The notes: generated by a model not told the origin, from the sequence alone. A DNA stretch of 64,000 bases from Streptomyces sp. NBC_00510 (GCA_036013505.1 CP107851.1:3286001-3350000), one strand, 5' to 3'; positions 28,365 to 37,713 are shown, counted from the stretch's first letter. Translations and numbers: made by a program.

Positions 28365-29414
28365 TCAAACGGACCGGGTCCGTTCGCCTGAACGGGCGGC
28401 GCCGGCCGCGGACCGGATCGGCGGCCGGGCCTGCCCGCACCTGCGCCACTCCCGCGGGCTGCAGCCGAACCGGTCGTGGAACCAGCGGGAGAACGCGCTG
28501 AGCGACGAGAAGCCCAGCAGACGGGAGACCTCCGTGAGCGACCGGTACGGGCCGGCCACGAACTGCCGCGCCAGGTCCATGCGGGTGGCGTTGAGCAGCG
28601 AGGAGAACGTCTCGCCCGAGCGGGCCAGGTGCCGGTGGAGGGTGCGCCGGTCGACGCCGAGGCTGCGCGCGACCTGCTCGATCGAGCAGCGGCCGGAAGG
28701 CAGCACCTCGATCAGTTCCCGCACCCGGTCCACGACGGTGGCGTCCCGGGGACCCGCGAGCACCTGCGGCTGCCCGCCCACGTACCCGGGCGGGCGGTCC
28801 GCGGTGGCGTTGCGGGCGTCGAGGTCGTCGGCCCGCAGGAGGATGCCGTCGAACTCCCGGTCGAACTGCACGACCGGGCCGAACAGCCGCCGGTACGTCA
28901 CCGTGTCCGCCGGTGCGGGATGGGCGAACCACACCGAGAGCGGCTGCCAGTGGGGGTGCAGCACCTCGCGCAGGGTCCGGTGGTAGGCGGCGACGGCCAG
29001 TTCCGTGGCCTGCCGGGCCTCCATCGGCACGCCGAGCCGTACGCCCACCTTGAGGGCGGCGAGTCCGTCCCCCTCGGACAGCCGGGCGTCCAGCACCTCG
29101 TTGTACCCGCGCTGGTGCCGGATCAGGACGCCGAGCACACCGCGGACGTCGGGCTCCTGACGGACGACCAGGCCGATGGGACCGAGGTCGCGGAAGCGGC
29201 GGAACTCCGCGAGGAGCAGCCCGAAGTCCTCGCGCCCGGAGGCCTCCGCCGAGAGTTCCAGCACCTGTGCCACGGCCGCGCCGGAGATCCACCGCTCCGG
29301 GCCGGCGAGCGTCGCGACGTCCAGGCCAACGCGCCTCATCAGCGTCCGCGGGTCGATGCCGAGGGAGCGGCTCAGCTCGGCGTATGGCACGCGGCGGAGT
29401 CGGCAACGTAGCAC
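28365..29414 (-). CDS. AraC-family transcriptional regulator with N-terminal ligand-binding domain
   Basis: 349-residue regulator. The N-terminal 190 residues match the Arabinose_bd-like domain of OruR/ArgR-type AraC regulators (ELSRSLGIDPRTLMRRVGLD, VLGVLIRHQRGYNEVLDARL). Two C-terminal helix-turn-helix motifs follow (SIEQVARSLGVDRRTLHRHL and SLTEVSRLLGFSSLSAFSRW, then FGCSPREWRR). It starts with GTG. It precedes the PPK2 and P-type ATPase genes on the same strand with a 61-bp gap, so it may control them; the inducer is unknown. Confidence 0.87.
   Translation of the reverse strand: MLRCRLRRVPYAELSRSLGIDPRTLMRRVGLDVATLAGPERWISGAAVAQVLELSAEASGREDFGLLLAEFRRFRDLGPIGLVVRQEPDVRGVLGVLIRHQRGYNEVLDARLSEGDGLAALKVGVRLGVPMEARQATELAVAAYHRTLREVLHPHWQPLSVWFAHPAPADTVTYRRLFGPVVQFDREFDGILLRADDLDARNATADRPPGYVGGQPQVLAGPRDATVVDRVRELIEVLPSGRCSIEQVARSLGVDRRTLHRHLARSGETFSSLLNATRMDLARQFVAGPYRSLTEVSRLLGFSSLSAFSRWFHDRFGCSPREWRRCGQARPPIRSAAGAARSGERTRSV
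28368..28384. repeat. 17-bp palindrome over the araC-type stop
   Basis: AACGGACC-G-GGTCCGTT is a perfect 8-bp inverted repeat with a 1-bp centre, inside the last codons of the AraC-type gene and 65 bp upstream of the ppk2 start. It could be a regulator binding site for the ppk2 promoter; the 1-nt centre makes a hairpin less likely. Confidence 0.4.
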
Positions 29415-29462
29415 GGCACCCGGCCCGGTCTTCGTCAGCCTCGACGCCGGCGGGCGGGCCGG

Positions 29463-31553
29463 TCAGCCCGCAGGCGCGGGGAGGGCCTGCTCGGTCCAGA
29501 TCGTCTTGCCGTCCTCCGCGTACCGCGTGCCCCACAGGTCGGCGAGCTGGGCGACGATGAACAGCCCACGCCCGCCTTCGTCCACGGTGCGCGCGTGCAG
29601 CAGGTGCGGGGCGGCGGGGCTGGTGTCCCGGACCTCGCAGGTCAGCATCCGGTCGTTGATGAGGCGCAGCCGCATCGGGGGGCTCCCGTAGCGGATCGCG
29701 TTGGTGACCAGTTCGCTGACGATCAGCTCGGCGTTGAAGACGGTGTCCTCGTCCGCTCCCCACTCGGCGAGCCGGTCGCGGACCAGGGCCCGCGCGGTGG
29801 CGACCGCCGTACGGTCGTCCGCGAGCGGCCAGGCGGCGACGCGGTCCGGCGGGAAGGGGCGCGTGCGGGCCAGCAGGAGCATCGGCACCCCGCGGTCGAC
29901 GCCACCGGGAAGCGTGTACATGATCTCGTCGCAGAGATCCTGGAGCGGACGTTCCCGCCCCGGCCGGCCGCCCTTGAGCGGTGTGGAACCGCCCGCCAGG
30001 TGCAGGGACAGCACCGGCGAGCTGGTGAAGGCCAGGACACTTCCCTCCGGGATGTCGAGCTCGGCGGCGGCGAAGGGCGTCCCCCCTGCGGTGCCCAGGC
30101 GCGGCCCGTCCGGGATCTCCGGGATCTGCGCACTGCCGTCCGGCCGTACGATCACCGGCGCGAGATGACCGGCGCGGGCCATCGTGCATCTGCGGGTCAG
30201 CGGGTCGTACACGGCGTACATGCAGGCGGCGGTGAGGGCCTCCCGGTGCAGCGGGTCGGCGGGCGGCAGCGAGGCGCGCTCGGCGGCAAGGTGCGTCGTG
30301 ATGTCGTTGAGCCGGGCCAGCAGTTCGTCGGGCTCCAGGTCGAACGCGCTCAGCGAGCGGATGACGGTACGCAACTGGCCCATGCCGGCGGTGGCGTGGA
30401 TGCCCTGTCCCGCCACGTCCCCGACGACCAGCGCGGTGCGGGCGCTGGACAGCGGGATCGTGTCGTACCAGGACCCCGCCGCGCTCTCCCTCGCCGCCGA
30501 CAGGTAGGCGGTCTCCAGCGCGGTGTGCGAGACGGGGCGACGGGGCAGCAATTGCCGCCGCACCGTGGCGGCGACGCTGTGCTCCCGGGTGTAGCGGCGG
30601 GCGTTGTCGACGCACAGGGCAGTGTGGTCGGCCAGCTGCAGCGCGATCTCGACGTCGTCCTCCGTGAAGGGCTCCAGGCGTTCCGTGCGGTAGAGGCTGA
30701 TCAGCCCGAGTACCGTCCCGCGCAGTGTCAGCGGCACCGTGAGCAGCGTCCGCGTCCCCGAGGCGCGGATCGCCTCGGCGCGGGCGGGGTCGGTGGCCAG
30801 CCACGGCAGCCCGGCGTGCAGCCGCACCACGCGGGGCCGCAGGTCGGACAGCGCCTGGGTGTACGGGGTCGGGTCGGGCAGGCTCCGCACGTCGCCCACC
30901 GGGTACGCCTGGGGCTGCCCGAGGCCGGCGCTGCTCCCGAACGCGGCCCGCCGCAACGGGGTCCCCAGGGGGAGCGGCGACAGCGGCGGGTCGTCGCCGC
31001 GGACCACGTCGTCGACGACCTCCACCACGACGACGTCGGCGAAGGCGGGCACCACGGCGTCGACGAGTTCCTCGCAGGTCACCACCACGTCCAGGGTGCG
31101 GCCCACGCGATCGCGCACCGCGTTGAGGACGCGCAGCCGGGCACGCCCCTTCTCCCTCTCGGTCACGTCGACCAGGGCGAGCGCGACGCCCAGGACCGTC
31201 CCGTCCGGGTCCTCCAGCCGGAAGACGGAGAGCGAGTAGGAATGCGCCTCGCCGTCCCCGGTCAGCGGGTACGTCCGCACGAGGTCCTCGATCAGCGGGA
31301 CGCCGGTCTCCAGCACCTGGCGCAGGCGCACCTCCACGTCGTCGGGCGAGACGACGGGATAGGCGTCGCGGAAGTACCGCCCGAGGAGGTCCTCCGAGCG
31401 CACCCCGCGCATGGCAGGGGTGCCCATGTTGACGCGGACCACCCGCAGGTCCGGGTCGAGGACGTGCAGGCCGACCGGCGACTGGGTGAACAGGGCGCGC
31501 AGGATCGCCGCCTCCGCGTCACCCATGGGAGCGGGCGGGCTGCCGTGCGCCAC
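29463..31553 (-). CDS. PAS-GAF-SpoIIE-like-HATPase regulatory protein
   Basis: 696-residue signalling protein, closely related to the products of the genes starting at 10698 and 34175. It has a PAS domain (FTQSPVGLHVLDPDLRVVRV), a GAF domain (about residues 170-350), a SpoIIE-like domain (about 365-560) and a C-terminal ATPase (ELIVSELVTNAIRYG; DEGGRGLFIVAQLADLWG). The phosphatase-like domain keeps GDVAGQG, but GGDWYD is AGSWYD, TDG is SSP and the terminal DD pair is missing (DRGVPMLLLARTR), so it is probably inactive as a phosphatase. The GTG at 31553 has GGAGG 8 bp upstream. The frame is open to 31685, but that extension is Pro/Arg-rich without a ribosome site. It lies 147 bp downstream of its paralogue. 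Confidence 0.84.
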   Translation of the reverse strand: MAHGSPPAPMGDAEAAILRALFTQSPVGLHVLDPDLRVVRVNMGTPAMRGVRSEDLLGRYFRDAYPVVSPDDVEVRLRQVLETGVPLIEDLVRTYPLTGDGEAHSYSLSVFRLEDPDGTVLGVALALVDVTEREKGRARLRVLNAVRDRVGRTLDVVVTCEELVDAVVPAFADVVVVEVVDDVVRGDDPPLSPLPLGTPLRRAAFGSSAGLGQPQAYPVGDVRSLPDPTPYTQALSDLRPRVVRLHAGLPWLATDPARAEAIRASGTRTLLTVPLTLRGTVLGLISLYRTERLEPFTEDDVEIALQLADHTALCVDNARRYTREHSVAATVRRQLLPRRPVSHTALETAYLSAARESAAGSWYDTIPLSSARTALVVGDVAGQGIHATAGMGQLRTVIRSLSAFDLEPDELLARLNDITTHLAAERASLPPADPLHREALTAACMYAVYDPLTRRCTMARAGHLAPVIVRPDGSAQIPEIPDGPRLGTAGGTPFAAAELDIPEGSVLAFTSSPVLSLHLAGGSTPLKGGRPGRERPLQDLCDEIMYTLPGGVDRGVPMLLLARTRPFPPDRVAAWPLADDRTAVATARALVRDRLAEWGADEDTVFNAELIVSELVTNAIRYGSPPMRLRLINDRMLTCEVRDTSPAAPHLLHARTVDEGGRGLFIVAQLADLWGTRYAEDGKTIWTEQALPAPAG

Positions 31554-31700
31554 TGGAACCACCTCCGTCGGCGCCCGCCCGGTGGACACCGGACGGGCGC
31601 CGCCTACGGCCGTCCTCCCAGGTTTAGTGCGAACCACCGCGACCGGCGACCCGGGCGGCCCGGATGCCTGACACCGCCCGGACACACCGCCCCGCCCGCC

Positions 31701-34175
31701 TCAGGACTCGGACAGCGGCTGCTCCGCCCAGATGGTCTTCCCGCCCGCGGTGTAGCGGCTGCCCCAGCGGCTGGAGAGCTGGGCGATGAGGAACAGCCCG
31801 CGGCCGCCCTCGTCGGACAGCCGGGCCCGGCGCAGCCGGGGCTGGGTCTGGCTCGGGTCGGACACCTCGCAGACCAGGGTGTCGTCGCGGATCAGGCGCA
31901 GCCCGACGGGGTCGCCGCCGTAGCGGATCGCGTTGGTGACCAGCTCACTGGTGATGAGTTCGGTCGTGAACGCCAGGTGCTTGAGGTCCCACAGCTGCAG
32001 CTGGCTCTCCACCGCGGTCCTGGCCCGCGCCACGACGGCGGGATCGGCGGGGAACTCCCAGGTGGCGACGGAGCCGGGCGGCAGGGGGCGCATACGGGCG
32101 ACGAGCAGCGTGACGTCGTCGCCGGGCGGTTCTGCCAGGAGTTCTTCGAGGATCGCGCGGCCCGTCTGGGTGGGGGTGCGGGTCCCGCCGGGGTCCGTGG
32201 CGAGCACCGAGCACAGACGCCCGAGCCGCTCCTGCGCGGAGCCGTCGGGGTGGGACAGGAGCGGCTCGTTGAAGAACGCCAGCACACTGCCCGGGGGGAC
32301 CTCGAAGCCGACCGGCTCGAAGGGCAGGCTGTCCACGCCCAGCGCCGGACCGGGCTTGAGGCCGATCACCTCGGCGGGGGCGCCCGGCGCGGCGTACACC
32401 GGCGCGGGATGCCCGGCGCTCGCCATCTCGCAGCGGCCCTCGACGGGGTCGTAGACGCAGTACAGGCAGGTGGCGCCGACCGCGCTGCCGCCCGCCGTGC
32501 CGTCCTGGTCCTCGCCGTGCGGCGGGGCGACGTCGCCGAGCCTGACGACGAGGTCGTCCATGTGGGCCAGGAGTTCACCGGGCGGCAGGTCGAGGTCGGC
32601 CAGGGTCTGCACCGCCGTGCGGAGCCTGCCCATGGTGGCCGCCGCGTTCAGGCCGTGGCCGGTGACGTCGCCGCTGACCAGCGCCAGCCGGCTGGAGGAC
32701 AGCGGGATCACGTCGAACCAGGCGCCGCCGACCGCTTCCGTCGTGCCCGCCGGTACGTAGCTGCCGGCGGTCAGCACCCCGGTGGTCTCGGTGATCGACG
32801 GCGGGAGCAGGCTGCGCTGGAGCGCCTCGACGGTGCGGTGCTCGCGCGTGTAGCGGCGGGCGTTGTCCAGGCCCAGGGAGGCCCGTGAGGCGAGCTCCTC
32901 CGCGAGGCCCGCGTCGCCCAGGCCGTACGGGGGCAGGGCGGCGGTCCGCCACATCACCAGGACGCCGAGCACCAGGCCGCGGGCGATCAGCGGCACGCTC
33001 AGGAAGGACGCCGCCGTGTCGGGCAGCAGCAGCCGGCTGCGTTCGAGGTCCCCGGCCAGGCCCTCGCGCCAGGAGGTCAGGTCCGACCTGAAGACGGCGG
33101 CGCCGCCGCGCAGGTGGTCGCTCTCCAGGCTGCGCAGGCGGAAACCGGCGCCCCGGGGGTGGATCTCGGGGGGCCACGAGCCGTCGAAGGAGGCCACCGC
33201 GACCCTGCGGAAGGGGGCACCGAGCCGGAACTCGCCGGGCTCCTGGCCGATCAGCACGGTGTGGGTGAGATCCACGGCGGCCAGGTCGGCGAAACGGTGG
33301 GAGACGAGCACGTCCACGAGTTCCTGGGCGACCCTGGCGACGTCCAGGCTGCGTCCGATGCCCTCCGCGGCGGCGTGCATCAACTCCATGCGCTGGCGGG
33401 CGGCGTGCTCCTGGGTGACGTCGGTGAAGATGACGGCGACCCCGACGGGGCGGTCGTTCGCGCCGTGCAGCCGGAAGGCGGAGAAGGACGCCACCCTTTT
33501 GACGTCCGGTGTCCCCTGGCGCCGGGCGCTGTGCACCCAGTCGACCAGCGGCTCCCCGGTCTCGGCCACGTGCCGCAGTTGCTCCCGGAGCGCCGCCGCG
33601 TCCTTGGGGAGCAGCACGTCCTCGACGGTCCAGTCCGTCGGATCCACGCGGACGCCGGCTCCCGGCGGAAGGTCGACGCCGGAGACGAGGTTGAACCGGG
33701 TGGTCTCCAGCGCCATGTCGTGGATCGCGAGGCCGACGTGCCGCTGCCGGAAGAGGGCCCTGAGCAGTGCCTCGTCCTCCTTGCGGCGTTCGGACACCGC
33801 GCGGGGTGTGACGGTCACGACCATCCCCCCGGCCGGCCCGCCGCCCGCGGCCATCGGCTGCACCCGCAGCCGTACCGGGACCGCGGTGCCGTCGCTGTGC
33901 CGCAGCTCGGCGTCGTCCTCCGCTTCGGCGGCGCGGGCCGCGGGGAGGAGGCGTGCCCACACCTCCGGGGCCGTCAGGAGTTCGGCGACCGGGTGTCCGC
34001 ACACCGCCCCGGGGGGCCGTCCGGTCAGCTCGTGCACCGATCCGGTGCACATGAGGACGTCGCCGTGCCCGTCGACGACGAACAGGGCGCCGCTGCCGTC
34101 ATGCGGCGAGCCGAGGTTGTCCAGGTCGGTGTGTGTAGTCACCCGGTCGTCCGATGTCGTGGTTCCCCCTCCCAT
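31701..34175 (-). CDS. PAS-PAS-GAF-SpoIIE-like-HATPase regulatory protein
   Basis: 824-residue protein with two PAS domains (GALFVVDGHGDVLMCTGSVH; FRQRHVGLAIHDMALETTRF), a GAF domain (about residues 270-450), a SpoIIE-like domain (about 465-680) and a C-terminal RsbW-like ATPase (ELITSELVTNAIRYGGD; DEGGRGLFLIAQLSSRWG). In the phosphatase-like domain GDVTGHG and the final GDDVTLLVAR remain, but GGDWYD is GGAWFD and TDG is replaced by NEP. It is the least degenerate of the three paralogues. The ATG at 34175 was taken as start; a GTG at 34142 is an alternative. No anti-anti-sigma or sigma gene is adjacent. Confidence 0.84.
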   Translation of the reverse strand: MGGGTTTSDDRVTTHTDLDNLGSPHDGSGALFVVDGHGDVLMCTGSVHELTGRPPGAVCGHPVAELLTAPEVWARLLPAARAAEAEDDAELRHSDGTAVPVRLRVQPMAAGGGPAGGMVVTVTPRAVSERRKEDEALLRALFRQRHVGLAIHDMALETTRFNLVSGVDLPPGAGVRVDPTDWTVEDVLLPKDAAALREQLRHVAETGEPLVDWVHSARRQGTPDVKRVASFSAFRLHGANDRPVGVAVIFTDVTQEHAARQRMELMHAAAEGIGRSLDVARVAQELVDVLVSHRFADLAAVDLTHTVLIGQEPGEFRLGAPFRRVAVASFDGSWPPEIHPRGAGFRLRSLESDHLRGGAAVFRSDLTSWREGLAGDLERSRLLLPDTAASFLSVPLIARGLVLGVLVMWRTAALPPYGLGDAGLAEELASRASLGLDNARRYTREHRTVEALQRSLLPPSITETTGVLTAGSYVPAGTTEAVGGAWFDVIPLSSSRLALVSGDVTGHGLNAAATMGRLRTAVQTLADLDLPPGELLAHMDDLVVRLGDVAPPHGEDQDGTAGGSAVGATCLYCVYDPVEGRCEMASAGHPAPVYAAPGAPAEVIGLKPGPALGVDSLPFEPVGFEVPPGSVLAFFNEPLLSHPDGSAQERLGRLCSVLATDPGGTRTPTQTGRAILEELLAEPPGDDVTLLVARMRPLPPGSVATWEFPADPAVVARARTAVESQLQLWDLKHLAFTTELITSELVTNAIRYGGDPVGLRLIRDDTLVCEVSDPSQTQPRLRRARLSDEGGRGLFLIAQLSSRWGSRYTAGGKTIWAEQPLSES

Positions 34176-34242
34176 TCAAACCCCCGGGAGCCCGCACGCG
34201 CATCGCCACCGGGCCCGGTCGGGCGCCGTCGCCGCCGGCGGC

Positions 34243-35418
34243 TCAGTGCGCGGGGCGGCCGGTGACGTCGACCCGGCCGAACGCCGCGCCGGCGCCCCTC
34301 AGGGAGACTTCGCCGGGGGCGAGGCGGTCCACTCCCGGGACGCCGCCGTCCAGGGTGCCGGACAGGAGGGCGGCCAGCTCGGCGGTGGTGACGGGGGTCC
34401 GGGGCAGCACGCCGGGCGGGGCGGCGGACGCGGTGACCGTCCACGCGGCGGGCCCGGCGAACACCGACTCCTCCACACCGCGCAGCCATCTCACCAGGGC
34501 GCGGCGCGACGAGGACGCGGCCCGCTGGTGCACGACCACCCCGAGCAGCGGCCCGGCCCACCGCGCGAGCCGCTCCGGGGGCCCGGAGGCCGTCACCTCG
34601 GGGCCGAAGGGCCGGCCGACCATGAGCAACGGCGTCCCGTGCTCGATCTTCCGCACCTCCGCGCGGAGGTCGCCGTACGGCAGGACGGCCCGGGCGGCGC
34701 GGCCGGTGAGCGCGGACAGCGCCGGCCGCTCCCCCCACGCCGCGTCCAGTTCGCCGAGCCACCGGGCCAGTTCGCCGGCCGTGGTGACCGGCCTGCGTTC
34801 GAGGACGGCCGCATGCAGGAGAAGTCCGGACTCGTGTGCGAGGGTGTCCGGCCGCGTGCGGACGAGCACCCGGCCGTCCGCGGGGCGCGGCCCGGAGCCG
34901 GCCGGACGCCCGTCGCGCGCCTCCAGGCCGATCAGGACGTCGCCTGCGCGGTGGTACAGGGTGACGGCGAGCGGCTCGGGCAGCGGGTCGGCCGGCGCCT
35001 CCCGGCGCGGGACCGGTACGGGGAGCAGCGGCGACAGCTGGTGCAGCCACGCGGCGAGCCCGGCCGGATCGGCGACCGGGGCGGTGAGGCGTACGGTGCC
35101 CGCGCGCTCGCCCGACGGCACGACGCGCAGGGCGTCCGCGCCGGTGCGGCCCTCCACGCGGAGCTCGACCACGGTCTCCCCCTGCCGGGCACCGCGGTGC
35201 GTGGTGGCGCGCAGCGCGTCGGCGCCCTCGGTGGTGAGGTACCGGGCGAGGGCGCCGGTGTCGCCGGCCCGGTGGATCACGCTCCCGTAGTCGGGGAAGA
35301 CCGGACCGCTCCACACGTCGTACCCGGCGACCGTGTCCCCGAGCAGCTTCCGCCGTACGCCGTCGAGCCAGTCGGCCAGTTCCTCGGAACCGGCCCGCCA
35401 CAGCAGTGGATCGTCCAC
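34243..35418 (-). CDS. Uncharacterised protein
   Basis: 391-residue protein with no family recognised. It is soluble (no membrane helix or signal peptide), starts MDDPLLWRAGSEELADWLDG and alternates short beta-like segments with Ala/Arg-rich helices. Patterns such as TVVELRVEGRTGADALRV and PLAVTLYHRAGDVLIGLEAR suggest two related alpha/beta halves. Codon use has the normal high-GC third position, supporting expression. It is transcribed away from the terpenoid-cyclase-like gene at 35583 across 164 bp. Confidence 0.6.
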   Translation of the reverse strand: MDDPLLWRAGSEELADWLDGVRRKLLGDTVAGYDVWSGPVFPDYGSVIHRAGDTGALARYLTTEGADALRATTHRGARQGETVVELRVEGRTGADALRVVPSGERAGTVRLTAPVADPAGLAAWLHQLSPLLPVPVPRREAPADPLPEPLAVTLYHRAGDVLIGLEARDGRPAGSGPRPADGRVLVRTRPDTLAHESGLLLHAAVLERRPVTTAGELARWLGELDAAWGERPALSALTGRAARAVLPYGDLRAEVRKIEHGTPLLMVGRPFGPEVTASGPPERLARWAGPLLGVVVHQRAASSSRRALVRWLRGVEESVFAGPAAWTVTASAAPPGVLPRTPVTTAELAALLSGTLDGGVPGVDRLAPGEVSLRGAGAAFGRVDVTGRPAH

Positions 35419-35534
35419 CGCGCCCCCTCCCCCGTGTTTTCCGGCACATTAAGTCCGGGGTGTGCCAGGGCCGTCAACTCCCGGCGGCGGATGACCCGTA
35501 CTGGGGGGCGCGTGGTCGCACGCCAGGGTGCTCC

Positions 35535-35576
35535 CTGCGCACTTCTGTGTGCAGAGCGCTTACGGAGGCCTACTGT
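35535..35576 (+). promoter_or_regulatory. Promoter and inverted repeat giving a possibly leaderless transcript
   Basis: TACTGT (35571-35576) lies only 6 bp before the ATG at 35583, so a transcript starting about 7 bp downstream of it would begin at the start codon. An imperfect 8-bp inverted repeat, CTGCGCAC/GTGTGCAG (35535-35554), overlaps the -35 position and may be an operator. Confidence 0.4.
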
Positions 35577-35582
35577 GCGCAC

Positions 35583-36485
35583 ATGCCAGCAACCCCGCTA
35601 GAACGCGCCGAGCATTTCGTGTGGCTGACCGCACGCGTGCTCGAGCAGCGCAGGTTCGCGTACCACTTCCGGAACGGCCCGGCGGACGCGGTGGAGACCG
35701 CGCTGACCGCCTACCGCAACGGCGACGACGGCTACGGCCACGCCCTCGAGCCCGACCTGCGCGGCACGGTCAGCCAGCCGCTGCACGTGGCCCACGCGCT
35801 GCGCGTGCTCGACGAGATCGGCAGGTGCACCGGTCAGCGCGCCGAGCGGATCTGCCGCTACGTGACGGCCGTGTCGACCCCGGAGGGCGCGCTGCCCGCG
35901 CTCCACCCCTCGCTGCGCGGCTTCCCGGTCGCCCCCTGGCTGCCCCTGGTGGACAACCCTCCGGGCGACCTGCTGGCCAGCGGGCCGGTGGTGGGCACGC
36001 TGCACCGCAACGAGGTCTGGCACGCCTGGCTGTTCCGGGCCACGGACTTCTGCTGGGAGGCGATCGAGACCCTCGACAAGACCCACCCCGGCGAGGTCGT
36101 GGCCGCGATGGCGTTCCTGGACCACGCGCCCGACCGGGCGCGGGCCCGGGCGGCGGCGGCGCGGCTGGGACGGATCGTGCGCGAGCAGCGGCTCGTCGTA
36201 CTGGACCCCGGGCGGCCCCCGGAGGCCGCGCCGCCGTCCGGATCCCCGGACGGCGAGCACCGTTTCGCGTACGACTACGCGCGCACGCCGGACTCCCCGG
36301 CGCGGGAGTGGTTCACGGACGCGGAGATGGACCGCGCGCTGGACTTCCTGGCGGCCGGCCAGCAGGACGACGGCGGCTGGCCCGCGCGCCGGGCCGCGTG
36401 GGCCCCTGGGACGCTGCTGGAGTGGCGGCCGCTGGTCACCCTCGACGCGCTGCTCACCCTGCGGGCGTACGGACGCCTCGCCTGA
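35583..36485 (+). CDS. Terpenoid-cyclase-like alpha/alpha-toroid protein
   Basis: 300-residue soluble protein with repeated helix pairs and QW-like motifs, such as NGDDGYGHALEPDLRG and LDFLAAGQQDDGGWPARRAA. It resembles the prenyltransferase/squalene-oxidase repeat fold seen in many uncharacterised actinobacterial proteins. The DXDD and CaaX-type zinc motifs of true cyclases or prenyltransferases are not obvious, so catalysis is unproven. The ATG is placed at 35583 because a -10 element lies just before it and no ribosome site is seen. It converges with the PucR-type gene with 7 bp between the stops. Confidence 0.65.
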   Translation: MPATPLERAEHFVWLTARVLEQRRFAYHFRNGPADAVETALTAYRNGDDGYGHALEPDLRGTVSQPLHVAHALRVLDEIGRCTGQRAERICRYVTAVSTPEGALPALHPSLRGFPVAPWLPLVDNPPGDLLASGPVVGTLHRNEVWHAWLFRATDFCWEAIETLDKTHPGEVVAAMAFLDHAPDRARARAAAARLGRIVREQRLVVLDPGRPPEAAPPSGSPDGEHRFAYDYARTPDSPAREWFTDAEMDRALDFLAAGQQDDGGWPARRAAWAPGTLLEWRPLVTLDALLTLRAYGRLA

Positions 36486-36492
36486 GGACGGC

Positions 36493-37713
36493 TCACCCGG
36501 CGGCGTCGCGCAGCAGCAGCGCGGCCAGTGCCAGGGCCGTGCCGTGCGGCGCGGCGAGGTCGAGCCCGGTGAGTTCGCAGATCCGGGCCAGCCGGTTGTC
36601 GACGGTGTTGGGGTGCAGCCCCAACTGCCGGGCGGTGCTGCGGCGTTCCTGCCGGCTGCCGAGGTAGGTCCGCAGCGTCTCGACCAGGTCCTGGCGGCCC
36701 GCGATCGGGTCGAGCAGGGCCGCTATGCGATCGCTGCTCTCGTCGCGCCGTGACAGGTGGTACTCCAGCAGCACGTCGTCGAGCCGGTGCAGCCCCGGCG
36801 GCAGCCCTCCGGCGCGCGCCACCCTCAGCACCTCCGTCGCCGTGCGGGCGGCACCGGGGATGTCCTCGGGGCCGGCGGCCGTGACGGCGGCCAGCCGCAC
36901 GTCCGCGGAGCAGGCGCGGCGCAGCGGTGCGAGCAGGGCGTCGTCGCCGCCCGGCAGCACCGGGTGGCCGGGGACGACGGCGTGGCCGCCGGTGTCGTCG
37001 AGCAGGGCCGGCACCTCGGTGCCGAAAGCGCGGTCCAGCGCGGCCTGGGCCCGGCGCGGCCTGCGGTGCGCGGCCGCCGGGGGACGGCCGGCGGCGTCCT
37101 CGGGCGGGAAGTGGAGGGCGAGCACGAGGGCGCCGCCCGCCAGGCCCAGCCGCCCGGCGGGGAACCGTTCCGGCGGCAGGGAGCCGTCCAGCAGCGCCCG
37201 CACCAGGGCGCGGCGCTCCTCACGGCGCTCTGCGGCGAGCGTGCTCTGCTCGTCCAGGTACGTCTCGGAGACGGCGCCGACGATGCCCTCCTGGATGCCG
37301 ATGAGGACGTCGGCGAGCTCCGCGAGCGCGGCCTCCTCGCCCGGCCGCGCCACCTCCCGCAGCGCCCGCCACAGCACGGCGGTGCCGCGCAGGTGGCCGC
37401 GCAGCACCAGGTGCAGGGGCAGCCCCTCCTCGGCGCGCTGGGCGGCGCGTTCCCTGAAGCGGTCGAAGTCGCCCCGCTCCGGCCGCTCGGCCGGAGTGCC
37501 GTGGACGACCCGGCGCAGGAAGAGCCGCAGGCCGTGGCGCGCGGTGGCGGCGAGTTCCCCGTCCTTGACGTCCGAGGGCAGCTCGGCATAGCCGGGGAGG
37601 TCGGCGAAGGCGCGCGTCGTCATGGAGCGGGCGATCTCGTGCACCCGGTGCTCGCAGCGCGCCGCGAGAGCGCGGGCCGCGTCGGAGAGGACCGGCAGGG
37701 AGTCGACCGCCAT
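36493..37713 (-). CDS. PucR/CdaR-family transcriptional regulator
   Basis: 406-residue regulator. The N-terminal half is helical (ALAARCEHRVHEIARSMTTRAF), a GGDEF-like degenerate domain occupies the centre, and the C-terminus has the PucR-type helix-turn-helix: LVETLRTYLGSRQERRSTAR followed by QLGLHPNTVDNRLARICELTG. This architecture is common in Streptomyces regulators of metabolism. The ATG at 37713 is preceded by GGGTGGG. It is separated from azlD by 48 bp that contain a perfect inverted repeat. Confidence 0.87.
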   Translation of the reverse strand: MAVDSLPVLSDAARALAARCEHRVHEIARSMTTRAFADLPGYAELPSDVKDGELAATARHGLRLFLRRVVHGTPAERPERGDFDRFRERAAQRAEEGLPLHLVLRGHLRGTAVLWRALREVARPGEEAALAELADVLIGIQEGIVGAVSETYLDEQSTLAAERREERRALVRALLDGSLPPERFPAGRLGLAGGALVLALHFPPEDAAGRPPAAAHRRPRRAQAALDRAFGTEVPALLDDTGGHAVVPGHPVLPGGDDALLAPLRRACSADVRLAAVTAAGPEDIPGAARTATEVLRVARAGGLPPGLHRLDDVLLEYHLSRRDESSDRIAALLDPIAGRQDLVETLRTYLGSRQERRSTARQLGLHPNTVDNRLARICELTGLDLAAPHGTALALAALLLRDAAG

